From Septoria linicola (Eukaryota > Ascomycota > Dothideomycetes > Mycosphaerellales > Mycosphaerellaceae), in assembly GCA_024114885.1 (NCBI GenBank), contig CP099421.1:1-64000 (forward strand): a stretch of 64,000 nt of DNA. The letters run 5' to 3'. The notes under the pieces were generated by a model. The model was not told the DNA's origin and ran no database searches. It was given only the letters and a program-made list of their open reading frames with translations. A program made the translations under genes and the position numbers. This document shows positions 10,850-23,907 of the stretch, piece after piece; the first letter of the stretch is position 1, and each line of letters begins with the position of its first letter.

Positions 10850-13800
10850 TGTATCCCTTGCAGTTTATAGAAAACATTTAGGGCCTAGAAGTTTCCCTAA
10901 CTATATTACTAACGAAGCTAGTTTGTACCTAGTAGTATACAAGTTAGTAAAGATCTCTATAAGATAGTAGTGTATTTCTGCTTTATTAATACCTGCCTAG
11001 TTCTCTACTATTATACCTAGTATCACTAGAGTTAGAAGAGGCTACTTGGCCTTCCTACTACCTAGTAATAGAAACTCTACTAAGAGAGAAAGATCTAAGT
11101 CTTAGTAATTTCCTAAATACGAGGAATCCCTGTCCCTTAGAGCTAGTCTCCCTACTATAAGAAATTACCCTTCTCTAGAATCCTTAGCTAGTCTAAAGCA
11201 TTCTACTAATTATTTATTCTATTCACCTATTTCTATAATAGACTAAGAGGACAAGAAGAGCTAAAGGATTCTAATCCTAGACAGAACTAACTAGAAGAGA
11301 TAGTTTAAGCTATAGACAGACAAGCTAGAAGGAAAGGACTAGTTCTAGGCAATTAGCTAACTAATTGTTAGAGGGAACCTATATACAGTTTAGTAGGACA
11401 CTAGTCTTCAGATATATGTCACTTAGAATCAATACTTCTTAAAAGACAATATAGTATGTAGGTTTAGTATTAGATATAGTATTAGTAAAGATAATAAGAT
11501 AGAGCTGGAGACATAGTATATTACTATACTAGCAGCTAAGATATAGGTGATTCTCTAGAATAAGTATAACAGAGTCCTGAAGTCCTATACTATAGGTCTA
11601 ATTAAGTAGTTTGTTATATTTAGGATGTCACCTAATAAGATAATTAGGGAAGTATAGAGACACCTTAGAGGCCTAGGCAAGAGGATTACTAAGATTGATT
11701 CTTAGGAAGCCTACTACTAGAGCTAAGAGAAAAGGCTAAAACATCTCCTATAGTCCCTACCTATATTATACTAAGTAGCTAAGGATACTATTATAACCTA
11801 ACTATCCTTGGATATAGACACTGTTCTCCTTCTACTTGAGTCCTAAGAGGTAAGAGACAATCTAGATAAGATAGATATAGGTCTAGCTGTATTCTATTCT
11901 AGGTAGCCTTATTAAGGAAAGTCCCTACTAATGTGCTAGCTCTATAAGAAAGGGAAGCACTAGTTGAAGGATTGTCCTAACCTCTCTACTACTAAGAAAC
12001 TGTCCTAGTAGAGAAATAGTACTAAGAACTAGAAGGACCCTCAGGGATTATTCCTTAGAGAGAGGGTTAGAAGATCCCCTTTACTAAGGAATGCTAGACA
12101 TATTAAGAAAGCTGTCTACAAGTTATTATTATATAATGAGCTAAAGAAGGTTGTCTAGAAAATAGGTAAGTAGCTTCAAAGGATAGAAAAGTCTAGAAAG
12201 CTTCTAAAGAAAGGATTTTTAGCCTAGGAGTCTAGTTCTAGTTCTGATTCTAGAACTCACTCTAGTTCTAGAAGCAATAATGATTCCCTATTAGAAGATA
12301 ATAACTAAGATAAGTTAGCCTATTCTATAATTAAGGCTAAAGGCAAGTTGTTACCCTAAGAATAGCTCTTAGATTCCTATACCTTATCCTATATAACTAA
12401 CTAACTGTCCTTCTTTAGATTAGTAAAGCTACTAAGGAAGAAAGTGTAGATTAAGGTAGGAGGAGGATACCTCTATATAACCTACTCTAGACTAGTATAG
12501 ATAAAGGGAATCTTAGGAGGAGAAGTTCTACTTAATAGAGTACTATTTGTTCCTAATCTTGGAGTAAATCTTGTGTTATAGGATTAGTTCAGCAAGTAAT
12601 TTAGAGTCTAGAAGCCTGATTTCACTCTCACCTCCCTAGATAGCTAAACAGTTATAAAGACCAAGCTAGTTAGAGGTGTTCCATTTGTTAGTAAGATATT
12701 ACCTCTCCTATAGGAAAAGTTACATTACTTACTATATGATCCTATAGAGGTTAATAATGCCTATACTGCTCTATTAGAGAAGGATCTGAAATAGTAGGAG
12801 CTATAGTATAGAAGATTTACATACTTTGGAAGAGGGTTACTCTTAAACCTTTATAAAGTTACTAACCTAAAGGAAAGAATTCTAATCCCTAACTAGGAAG
12901 AGTATAAGTATAGGATCTATACAATAGGCAAGATAAAGAAATACCTAAGCAAGTCTATTAAGAGAAGACCTAAAAGACTAGCCCTTATATTAGTAGATAT
13001 CTGTAGACTATTACTATTATTAGTAAAAGGTTTTATATAGTGGCTTGAGATTGTTAACAACTTCTTAAGAAAGAAATAGGCATTTCCACTTAAGGCCAGA
13101 TTAGATATACTAACTGCTCTTTAGAACTAGAGGATTAAGGTAGAAAGGTAGTTAGTAGTACTTCTTAAGTCTATAAGGGCTAACAATGCTAGAGAGATTA
13201 CTACTTTGATTAAATAGTAGGAGAAGGACTTTGGAATTACCCTTAAGCTAACTAAGGCCTATAATTCACTCTAGAATAGAGTAGTTAAGAGGTCTATCTA
13301 AACATTAGAGGCCTCTATTAGAGCAATGCTTGAAGAAAGTAAGATGCCTATTAAGTTTTAGCTAGAAGCCCTTAAAGCATAGGTATATATAAGGAACAAG
13401 CTTCTAAATAGACCTAATATTAAGGGATTCAAGCTCTTACCTAATGAAGCTTTTAATAGGATCAAACTAATAGTCTCCTACCTTAAGGTATAAGGATATA
13501 GAGCTGTAGTATATATAGATATAAGAGTATAGCCTTAGTAGGTAAGGAGTAACAAACTAATAAATAGAGGAAAGGATACTATGTTTATTAGATACTATAA
13601 CAATATAGCAAAGGCATAGAAGTTCTAGGAGCTAGATATGAAGGCTGTTAAGTAGTATACTAATACAATCTTCTTTAAAGATAAGCTAGGTAGAGAATTA
13701 GACTTGAATATTAAGATTAAGAATCTCCCTAGTTCAGCTCTAGAAAGAAGACCTATTAGAAGGCTAAGAACTATTAGCTAGCCTGCTCTATAAGCTAGTA

Positions 13801-15890
13801 GGAGTACCCTAGGTGCTCCTAGTCCAGGCTAGTAGAAGCCTCCTCCCTCTTAGCTATTAGTATAGGTTTAGGAAGGAAAGAAACTCTTTATGTAACTTCT
13901 ACCTCTACTAGAAGATATAGGAGAGTATAGAAAATTCCTAGACTAAGGGAAAGTTAAGAAAGAATCTAAGAATTCTACTTAAGAAACTATAGAGGTAGAT
14001 TAGGAGTAGACAGCCTTAAGGCAAACTCTTAGAAAGAGGAAAGTATCCTAAGAACTTAATAGATTTAACTAGAAGCTGAAGCTAATTAGGCTTAAGCCAG
14101 ATTAGAATAGTTAGCTAGATAAGGAAATGCTCCTAGAGCATTAGGCTTTCTTCTTAGCTATAAGCTCTATTGACCTAGGTATCCTATAGGACCTAGAATT
14201 CTTAGAGGAAGTTAAAGAGATTGTATTCTTAGCTACTAAAGAAGTAGGAATACATAAATAGGAGGTTCTAATCCTAAGGAACTATAAGGAAGTAGTAAGT
14301 AATCCTAAGTAGGGTTATCTCTAGTAAGAAGCTATTTAGAAGGAGCTGGATACACTTGTAAGCAATAACACCTAGACTGTAGTAGTCTTACTAAAAGGAG
14401 CTAACCTAGTCACCTCAAGATAGGTCTTTAATATTAAGAGAAAGCTTAGTAGAGCTATTGAAAAGTTCAAGGCAAGACTAGTTATAAGAGGGTTCTCCTA
14501 AAAGTATAGAGTAGACTATATAGAAACTTTTGCCCCTATAGTCAGGTAGGATACTCTAAGAGGATTTATAGCTATAGTCTATAAGAAGGACCTGGTTCTA
14601 TACTAAGTAGATATGAACAATATATTTATAGAGAGCACTCTGTATAAGGACATCTATATAATCCTACTACTAGGTGTTGACCTACTAACTAGTATAGTCT
14701 TGCAAGTTCTAAGAAGTCTCTATAGGCTAAAGTAAGCTACAAGAGACTAGAATCAGCTATGTATGTTAAAGCTGAAAGGAATAGGATTTAGATAATCAGA
14801 AGTAGACTTATGTCTTCTAATCTATAAGAAAAGGAAAGACCTAATAATCCTAATTTATGTTAATAACATACCTATTACTATAGAGAGACTAGAAGATGTT
14901 CTCTAGTTTAAAGACTAACTTAGTAAGGTCTTTAAGATTAAAGATCTTAGAGAACTAGATAAGATTCTTAGAATGAGACTAATAAGAAACAGATAGTAAG
15001 GCTAGCTGAAACTTGACTAGAAGTACTATATCTAAGAGAACCTAGCTAAGATAGAAATAGGTTAAGAGACTGTATTACTAACTCTTTCACTAATAGACAG
15101 CTATAAAAGTCTAAAGCCTGCTAGACTAAATAATAAAAGGTGTAATAAATAGGAGTACTAATCCATTATTAGAACATGGATATAGCTTATAACTGTTATA
15201 AGACCAGACATTTCATTTGCCCTTAGAAGATTAAGCTCCTATGTTAGTAATCTAACAGTAGGATATATAAAGGCTCTAAAGAAGCTAACTAGATACCTGA
15301 GATCAAACCTAGACCTTAGTCTAAGATACTTAAGGAATAGTTAAGGCTGCCTTACTAGATATATAGACTCTAACTATATAATGGATAAGACTAACAGAGT
15401 CTTAATCCTTGGATATGTCTTCTTCCTTTGTAGTACACTAATCTCCTAGATAAGTAAGAAGCAGAAATCTGTGGCCATATCTATAATAGAAGCTAAATAT
15501 ATAGCTATAAGAGTATATGCAAAACAGTTATAGTTCCTTAGTGCTCTTTTAAGAGAGCTTGGATACCTAGAGTTAGTAGGAGAATGTTCTTACTAACTAA
15601 GGATCCTTGGTAACTAGGAAACTATTACTAGAATTAGGCTAATTTAGCTAAAAGGTAATAACTAAGCTACCCTTACTCTAGTCAAGGACTTACATGTTTA
15701 TAATAAGTCTAAACACATTAATATCTTATATAATACTGTGAGAAAGCTCTAGTAGAACAGACTTATCTCTATAGAATATATGAATATAAAAGAGATAGTA
15801 GTAGATAGTCTTACTAAGCTAAAGAATAGACTATAGTTTTAGGAGTTTGTAAGGCAGCTCTGCCTTATATAAGAGATATATAAAAGATAA
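10850..15890 (+). pseudogene. Copia gag-pol polyprotein, inactivated
   Basis: One degenerate plus-strand frame covers a gag region, a CCHC zinc knuckle at 11,934-11,975 (C-X2-C-X4-H-X4-C; second Cys now Tyr), an integrase core around 12,950-13,400 (RANNARE where RSDNAGE is typical), and a Copia-type reverse transcriptase around 14,390-15,100. Recognisable RT pieces are FNIKRKLSGAIEKFKARLV, GVDYIETFAPIV and the catalytic box at 14,857-14,867. The box reads Y-V-N-N where Copia has Y-V-D-D; both Asp codons became Asn by TG-to-TA. RNase H lies at about 15,360-15,860 and ends in the typical IVVDSLTKL. The polyprotein would make virus-like particles and copy the element. More than a hundred stops make it dead. 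Confidence 0.9.
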
Positions 15891-16534
15891 CTCTAAGCCT
15901 TAGAGCTGAACTAAGAGGAGTCTAAAAGAAAGATTTTAGTTACTTGACTCCTCCTTAGTTAGACTTTATAAAGTCCTAAATACCCTTACTAATATTAGAC
16001 CTATTACTAACTACAATATTACTATATAGCACCTAGCTGAACTAGACACCCCCTAAGGCTAAGTACTAGTTGATATTGAAGACCTCCTCTATAGTAGCTA
16101 TTATCTCCTCTACTAGTATATAGTTACTCTGCTCTCTAGCTTAATACAAGATCCTTATAGCTAAGAATAGTATACCCTAAAGACTATTAGGGAACTAAGA
16201 AGCTATATAGAATGTGACTAAGTAAGAGACTAGGCTATAAGGAATCTAGGGAGCTATTAGAATTAGCTACAAGAAAGGATAGGGGCAACTTACTAGATAG
16301 TCTATGTCCTGAACAATCTACTCCTATATAAGAGAGGAGGAAGATCTTATAGAAGGCATTTCTTTTGCCTTTTTGTAGGAGATAGTGGTGTAGAAAGTTT
16401 ATTAGATTAACAGTTAGTACTGTCTAGTTATTGGTCTGAAAAGCAAGTACTTGATGACTAATCAAGATTGGGACTAGCATTTGAGTGCTATAGATGATCT
16501 GTTGAAAGATCTAACTATATAGTATAAGTAGGAG

Positions 16535-16812
16535 TGTTGAGAATATATCCTAGATAGTTAGTCTAGATATAGACTTCTAAGTATAGTTCTAGATACCTAA
16601 GGCATCTACCTAAGGCTTAGTAAGAGGTATATCTTGCTTCTCTCTCTTCTCTTCTTAGATAACTAACTTAATTAACTTTGTATTTAGTTCCTAGCATATT
16701 ACTACTATACTATATATATAAGTTAGTTCAAGATTGATCCCCTATTCTTCTTTACTACGCTATACCCTCCTTAACATTATATAGCATCTACAAACGCCCT
16801 CCACTTTTAACA
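16535..16812 (+). repeat. 3' LTR of the Copia element
   Basis: 278 bp, TGTTGAGAAT...TTTTAACA. The TG and CA ends are intact here, and GGTAG follows as the right target duplication at 16,813-16,817. Confidence 0.93.
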
Positions 16813-16954
16813 GGTAGCTACTTATAGTACTAAGAAGAATATAGAATACTCTACTAGCTAGTAGGAGTTTTAATTACTAGCTAGCCGAGTATTCTACTTC
16901 TCCTAATCTACTAGAGGTCGTCTTCTAAATAAAGGCTCTTACGAGTTAGAGCCT

Positions 16955-17100
16955 CTTTATTATAGCTAGGCCCTTTGTTATAGCTAGACCCTTTATTATA
17001 GCCGGCCCCTATATTATAGCTAAGCGCTTTATTATAGCCGGGCTATTTATTATAGCTAGGCTCTTTATTATACCTAGACCCTTTATTATACTTAGACCTA
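16955..17100. repeat. 18-bp tandem repeat array
   Basis: About eight units of CTTTATTATAGCTAGGCC with substitutions and one slightly longer unit. A pair of TACTAGCTAGTA-type palindromes lies just upstream at 16,852-16,898. The last unit runs into the first copy of the 158-bp direct repeat. Confidence 0.8.
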
Positions 17101-17433
17101 ATTACGACGCTAAAAGCTACCGACTACGCGACGTAGTTATATAATAGTACTACGTCGTAGAGACAAATAGAAGAGTACGTTTAAGAGCTCTATATACGTA
17201 GAGTATAGAGATATATATTTCTTAATAAAAAGTATCCGGTATACGATATTACTATATTATTCTAGAGCGTAATCGACCCTTTATTATACTTAGACCTAAT
17301 TACGACGCTAAAAGCTACCGACTACGCGACGTAGTTATATAACAATACTACGTCGTAGAGACAAATAGAAGAGTGCGTTTAAGAGCTCTATTTACGTAGA
17401 GTATAGAGATATATATTTCTTAATAAGAAGTAT
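17078..17433. repeat. 158-bp direct repeat, two copies, 198-bp period
   Basis: Copy 1 is 17,078-17,235 and copy 2 is 17,276-17,433. They align over their full length with only a few substitutions, mostly transitions, and are separated by 40 bp of unrelated sequence. The low divergence beside heavily mutated sequence suggests a recent duplication, or one that happened late relative to RIP. Confidence 0.85.
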
Positions 17434-17439
17434 ATAGGA

Positions 17440-20400
17440 ATATCTAAGCCTAAACCCGAAGATATCCTCTAGAATCTAGGACGTTTATATAGAAATTCTT
17501 CCTCGTACGCTATTATAGGTAGAACACGATAGACTCTAGCCTCTTAGAAGTAGTAGCGAGATCGATAGCTACGATAGCGATATAGTAGAGCCTCTAGGTA
17601 TCGAGTAGTAAGAAGTATTTAGCGATAGCGATAATAGTAGCGAGGTAAGGAGTAAACGTAAGAGAGCTAGTATAGGAGAGGTCTTTCGTATCTAACTCTA
17701 GGACAGCGAGTCTACTTAAGAGAGAGCTAACGTAGAGGCGGTCGCCTAGCTCCTATTCGAAGAGACTAAGAAAGAACTCGACTATATCCTACTAGGTAAT
17801 TTCGTCTCGTATAGGCCTACTATCTAGCCTAGGGCTCTTAGATCTATCTTCTACGACCGCGATCAAGCGTTCGAGAGTCTAATAAGAAGCGACTAGTAGT
17901 TCGTATAAGGGTCGTTAGTTAGTAGGCTACTAGGACGTACGAGCGATAGTATAAAATAGTTTCTAAATAACTATAGTATATTTATAGATAGTCTAGTAAC
18001 GATAGTTAGCGTAGAATAGGTAGCTATCGTCCTATCTATTAAAGTCAGCTTTATTAAGTACTTCTAGGACGAGCTAGCTAATAATATTATTAGCTACGTA
18101 GTCGAGCGCTTATATAATAAGACTAGGGAGAAGTTAGGCGATTACTACGAGCGCGCGTTCTCTACTATCGTACGCGATTACGTACTCGGAGGAGTATTAA
18201 AGAGACTACTATAGTTAGGTAGTATCGAGCCTAGCGAGGTATTTTAGCTAGCCGGTATAATAGAGCTAGCGATCGAGTATCGAGCGATAGGTTAGTCTCT
18301 AGATAGATAGATTCTAGTAATAGGTAGCGAGCCTCTACTAGAGAGTAGTATAGTCCGCCTATATAGTGTCGATACTCTTCTATAGTACTAGAAACTAAGA
18401 TAGCGTCGGTTAACTACTACTAGCTAGATCGACTCCTACGTTAGTTAAGCGATCGACTAGGTAGTAGAATAGCTATAAGAGGCCGGTCCTCGACTTTATA
18501 AAGAAATTCTAGAGGTAGACGCTCTTAGTCTAGGTCGCGTCTAGATCTAGACCGACGTACTTTTATAGTATACTACCTTTACTATAGCTACTAGTATAGT
18601 TATATACGACGTTAGTATGTTTCTTTATATACTTTTAATCGCTCGTATATAATAGATAGAGCCGATAGGAGTATCCTTTAAACGCTAGTACGAGATATAG
18701 GTTTAGTCGTCTAGGATATTTAAGTTAGAGGAGGTCTTAGGGAGTCTATACTAATAGAGTAACTATCTAGATCTAGTTATAGAGAGCTTGTCTAGTAGTT
18801 TATAGTATCTTATAGGTCTTCTCGAGGTAAGAGTCTAGCTATTAGAGAGAGATAGCGTAATAATACTTTTTATAGATAAGTATATAGAGAGACGCGTTAT
18901 AGGTAATAAAGTCTATAAACGTATAGGATAGACGATACGGAGGAGAGAACTTAAGAGGTATAGTAGCGATAGGTAGCGGTAGGACGAGTAGTCGAGGCGC
19001 GATAATACGCCTAGCTAGAGATAGTAATCCTCCTAGGGAGTAGGAGCGTATAGTACGATAGAAGCTAGAGTAGATTAGAGAGTATAAAGGAGATCTAGGG
19101 ACATAGTAGTAGGTACGGTTCGTAACTAGTCGAGGCTTTTATATAGTAGGATACTTATTTCGTAGAAGTAGGATAGGACGTCTATATATTTCTATATAAC
19201 GAGAGCTAAGGGAGATATAATTATAGGTATAGGTATAGATATATAAGAGGAGATTGCCTGTAGCGAGATAAAATATAACGTTAAAGCTAATTTAGAGCCC
19301 TAGTAGGAAATCTACTCCTATACGATAGCGTAGCCTAGAGTAAATAATAGGTAGGCGACGAGCTAGAGAGGAGATTATAGAGTATATATAGTAGGCATAG
19401 AAAGTTTTAATATCTATAGACCTAACGAAAAGAGAGCGTTCTCTATATAGAAGTCTTTTATACTAACGATAGAGCTCCTAGCTAGAAAAGTCGAGGATAG
19501 ATAGGGTTTCTAAGCTAATAGAAATCCTCTACTTCGAGCTAATAGAACGTAGCGAGTACTTAAGAACGAGTAATCGAATCGAAGTAATAGAGCTACGTAG
19601 AAGATAGTATATTACGTAGAAGGCTCTTTATCGCGTCCTATTTACGCTCGAAGAGGGCTTATACTCTATCGTAGCTTATAGGAGGCCCTTCTACTACGAT
19701 AATAGTAGCGAGGATAATACTAATTAAGAGTAGAAGGTAGCTTCGAGGTACGAGCTAGCGAGGACTACTACTAGAGCTAGATAATATAGTAGAACGATCC
19801 TATTAGGCGATATTACGTAAAGCGGTTTAATACGCCTATAGGACTACTATAGTAAATCGTTTACTATAGATAGACGGCTCTTAAGAATAGAAGGTAGTAA
19901 AGATCGGGTCTAGTTTAGAGAGTAGCGTATATAAAGCTCTAGGAGAGGACGACTATATAGAGATATTAGAGCTAGGGCGAGTCTAGAGAGCTCTCTTTCC
20001 TATATATAGGACTAGACTTTAGTTACTAGAAAGTAGTAGTAGGGCTTTCTAGAGGGCTTTATAGAAGAGGGTACTTAGGCGCCTATAGCGACTACTACTA
20101 TCGTATAGAGACTCGGGGACTAGTATAGAGGCGCTCGTAGACGTAGATAAATATCTGTCGATAGGAATAGACTACGAGGAGGCGTACGCTAGTAGGTAGA
20201 GAGTAGGTAGTAGGGGAAAGCGAGAGGCTAACTAGAGGATAGAAGCGTCGTCGAGTAGTCTACTTTCTATTTTAGTCGCGTACTACTTCTTAGATAGAGC
20301 GCTACGAGTAGTAGTCTATAAGAACTAGGAAAGAGTTTTAGTATCTAAACCGCTAGTCGAAGGTAGGTACTAATCCGAACGTAGAGTTATAGAGAGTAGT

Positions 20401-22480
20401 AGTAGCGCGTTCTCTTCTCCTATATCGGAAGGCTATAGTAACTATTTAGGAGTAGTAGTAAGGAAGAGAGAAGGATCGTAGTCAGGCGTACTATTAGAAG
20501 GCGTTAGTATACGAGTCGAAAATAATACTCGCGAGAGTTCGTATATAGTAGATAGGTAGGTTACTATAGTACGTAGCGATCTAGATAGTTTAGGCGTAGT
20601 ATAGGATACTACTATAGTAGATAGCGACGAGAGCTAGTGAAGAGGAGTACTAGGTAGTATACTCGTCGCTAGAGAGAGGACTCGTAATAATAGAGTAGGT
20701 AGAGACGGTACGATAAACGTACGACGTAGTAGAGTAGATACGATCGGAGCGTAGAGTTTATAACGCTAGTTCTAGCGATAGAGGACTCGCGCTAGTATAT
20801 ATACCTTAGGTATAGTATAATACTCGTATAGGATTAAGTACGACTTATCTAGAGCGTCCTTTTAATAAATAGTATACGACTCTACTATCTCCTCCTAGAT
20901 AGAGACGAGAGAAGAGTTAAAAAAGATCTTCTTATCTTCCTACGTATCTATAAAAACCTACTTCTATATAGGCTTCTACGAGATAAGGACTTTATCTTCG
21001 TAGAAGTCTAATACGTTCTCCTATTTCTAAACTCGTAGAATATTACGACGAGGTATATTAATATAGAGGTAGGTAGCGAGTAGTAGTACGATATATAGTA
21101 GAAGGTAGGCGAAGCGCTAGATCGTAAGTAGGAGGATAGTACGAGAGAACGAGGTAGGTATATATAGTTTAACTATAAGAGCGTAGGTCGATAGCGAGTA
21201 TAAGGAGAAAGTAGGTATTATTAGTCGAGACGCTAACGATATGTATAATACCGTAAGGTGCTCCTAGTAAACGCTACGAGATATAGATACGCCGAGACGC
21301 CTAGTATTTAATACTATATCGTAATTCTATTAAGGTTTAGTAAGAGAGTTACGCGATATATACGTAGAGTGTCTTATTTCCTTAACTACGTAAATAGGGA
21401 TACGTAACGGTATAGATATAGAGTATAGGCGATAGTAATAGGATAGCGAGTTAAAATACTAGAAGAAGTCGAGAATAGATATTAGCTATTACTTACGCGT
21501 AGAGAGAGGTTCTCTTAGATAGACGTGCGATCGATATAAAGGTAGGCTAGTATACTAGCCGGAACTAGTAGGTGTCGACGTATAGCGTACTCTTACTAGT
21601 TAAAGACTAGTAATATCGGTATAGGGAGCTATAGAGGTATTATAAGCTTACCTAATAGCCTTATACTTATTATCTAATAGCCTTCTAACGCTTAGACTAC
21701 CCTAGAGTACTTAGTAGCTAAGCCTAGCCTCGCTCTATAGACTACGACTCCTATAACTCCTACGACTTCTCGATTAGGCGTAGTATTAGTACTACTACGA
21801 AAATATAACTAGATACTACGAATTCTATAATCTCTTACTCTTAGTATAGGCGATAGAATACGTTCGTATAGAGTATAATCGCTTACGCTAATACTAACTA
21901 CTTTAAATATCTCCTAGTCGCGATACGATACGAGCGATTCGATATCGAAGTATATAGTCGCGTAATACGACCTATCTACCGACTCCTATAGTAGTAGTAA
22001 TCGAGGAGTAGAGATAGCGAGAAGTAGTAGAGGCGGCGAGGAGCGACGAGAGGATATATTACTCTAATCTCCTATATTTATATCTTTAGCCTACTTCTTA
22101 ATATATTCGAGAAGTAGCGAGGCTTCTCTAATCCTAAGAGTACTAACTCGTAAGATATATAGGATAGTAATTTCTCTCTTCTTTCTAATAAGGCTAGTTA
22201 GTATAATAGTAATATATAGGCTATAGTCGTTATAGGCGATCTATACTTATATCGTAGGTACGATTCCTATACTAGTTAGTATTACTTCTATAATACTTGT
22301 CTTCTACGATAAGCGTTATAGAAGTAATAAGCGATTTTTACTAGTACTTCTCGAGTTTTAGTAGATAGTTTAGAAGGTTCTCTTTTAGCGATTCTAGTTA
22401 CTTAGGTCGATCGTGTCTAGGTCGATAACTACGATCTTAGCCTCCTCGAATAATAGAGGTAATATCGCGAGCGTAGCTAC
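17440..22480 (+). pseudogene. Long degenerate plus-strand ORF region, family unknown
   Basis: Several hundred codons in a row read as protein if TAG/TAA are taken as lost Gln/Trp, for example KKELDYILLGNFVSYRPTI near 17,785, KVSFIKYF near 18,040, KTREKLGDYYERAFSTIVRD near 18,120, and a long stretch to about 19,260. Charged residues and alternating hydrophobic patterns look like a soluble protein. Further right (19.3-22.4 kb) the reading frame is less clear, with an Arg/Ser-rich part near 22,000. I find no reverse transcriptase, transposase or helicase motif. The region ends where a Pogo-like element is inserted, and degenerate coding sequence of the same strand resumes beyond it, so the two may be halves of one large repeat. 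Confidence 0.45.
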
Positions 22481-22481
22481 G

Positions 22482-23907
22482 AACGTGTTTAATAAGTATC
22501 CTAATTAGATAGGTATCCTAATTAATTTACTAGGTAGATAAACTTTAATACTAGATTTCTTATACTAGAGGAGTTAGAATAACTATAAAGTTAGAGTAAT
22601 TTAGTCCTAAGAAGTTACTCTATCTAATAGATAATCTCTAAAGTTATAGCCTTGGATTCTATACTTACTATAGGTTAGTTAGGCTCTAAGCTGTTTCTTA
22701 ATCTAATTAACTTACTCTATTACCTAATAAGCCTAGAACTAAGCTATGTCTCTAGTAGCTAATTTATAAGTATCAAGTCTAAAAGTAAGCTCGATTTTCT
22801 TCCTTAGTACCCTATAAGACTAGAATTCTTTAATTATAGTCGTAAGGTTATTATATAGAGCCTCTAGTAATATTATTAAGGCTCGTATCCTTTAGAATAC
22901 TTTCGAGAGCTTGTCTACTACGCTAAGGATAGAGGTTAATAAGCTATTCTAATAGCTTATAACTCTAGCCTTAATCTTACTAGTTTGCTTCTTAATCTAC
23001 CTTAGATACTAAAGAGTATTCTATATATCTAATAAACAAGGTAGTAGTAGTGTTCGTGTTTTATAATAGAGTATCGGCTTAGGTAATATAGCCGGTATAT
23101 CTAGAGATAGTAAGCCTAAGCCTCTAAAGGTACCTCGGATATTATTAGGAGTAAATATAGCCTTATAGGTAGGCTAAAGTTATAGTAGGAAGTCTTCCTT
23201 AACGTGTTTAATAGGTTAGTATATTAGATAGGTTAGTATATTAACTATACGAGGTAGATAACTTCTATTATTGATTTCTTATACGATAGGTATTAGAACT
23301 ATACTAAAGTTAGATTAATAGAATCCTTAGAAGTTACTTAGTTTAATAGATAGGGCCTTAAGTTATAATAGAGAATAGTATACCTACTATAGGTTAGTTT
23401 AGCTCTTAGTACCTTATCGAGCTAAGTAACTATCTATATTACTAATTAAGCCTATAATAGAGCGATGTCTCTAGTAGCTAATTTATTAGTATTAATACCT
23501 AGAGGAAGCTAGATTTTCTTCCTTAGAGCTCTAGAAGACTATAATTCGTAAATAATAGTCTTAATATTATTATATTTAGCCTATAGTAATATTATTATAG
23601 CTTGTAACCTTTTAAGCTTATCTACTACGTTAAGGATCGAAGTAGATAAGCTATTTAGATAGTTAATAAGCCTGTCCTAGATCTTGTTTATCTATCTCTC
23701 TACCTACCTTAGATCCTAAGAAGTATTTAGAGTATCTAATAAACAAGGTAGTAGTAGAGTTAGTATTTTATAACATAGTGTTAGCTAAGATAATATAGCT
23801 TATAGATCTAGTAGGAATAAGCCTAAGCCTCTAAAGGCGCCTCTAATCGTATTAGGAGTAAATATAGCTTTATAGGTAGGCCTTAACTCTAGAAGGAAGT
23901 CTTCCTT
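22482..23907. repeat. Partial tandem duplication of the transposon's left end
   Basis: Unit 1 (22,482-23,200, 719 bp) and unit 2 (23,201-23,907, about 707 bp) align throughout. Both start with AACGTGTTTAATA, sequence outside the left TIR, and both end with GGAAGTCTTCCTT inside the transposase gene. Because flanking host sequence is included, this is a tandem duplication after insertion, not two insertions. The copies have diverged greatly, mainly by transitions. Confidence 0.75.

Larger units (their letters stand above)
10514..16812 (+). mobile_element. Full-length Ty1/Copia LTR retrotransposon, RIP-damaged
   Basis: The element is bounded by two 278-bp LTRs and a GGTAG target duplication. 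A primer binding site follows the 5' LTR, and the domain order is gag zinc knuckle, integrase, reverse transcriptase, RNase H, which is the Copia order. Stops are overwhelmingly TAG at former CAG/TGG. Unlike the surrounding repeats the element has very few CpG and keeps a fair number of CpA/TpG, so its original composition or RIP history differed. A solo LTR of the same family lies at 33,743-34,019. Confidence 0.95.
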
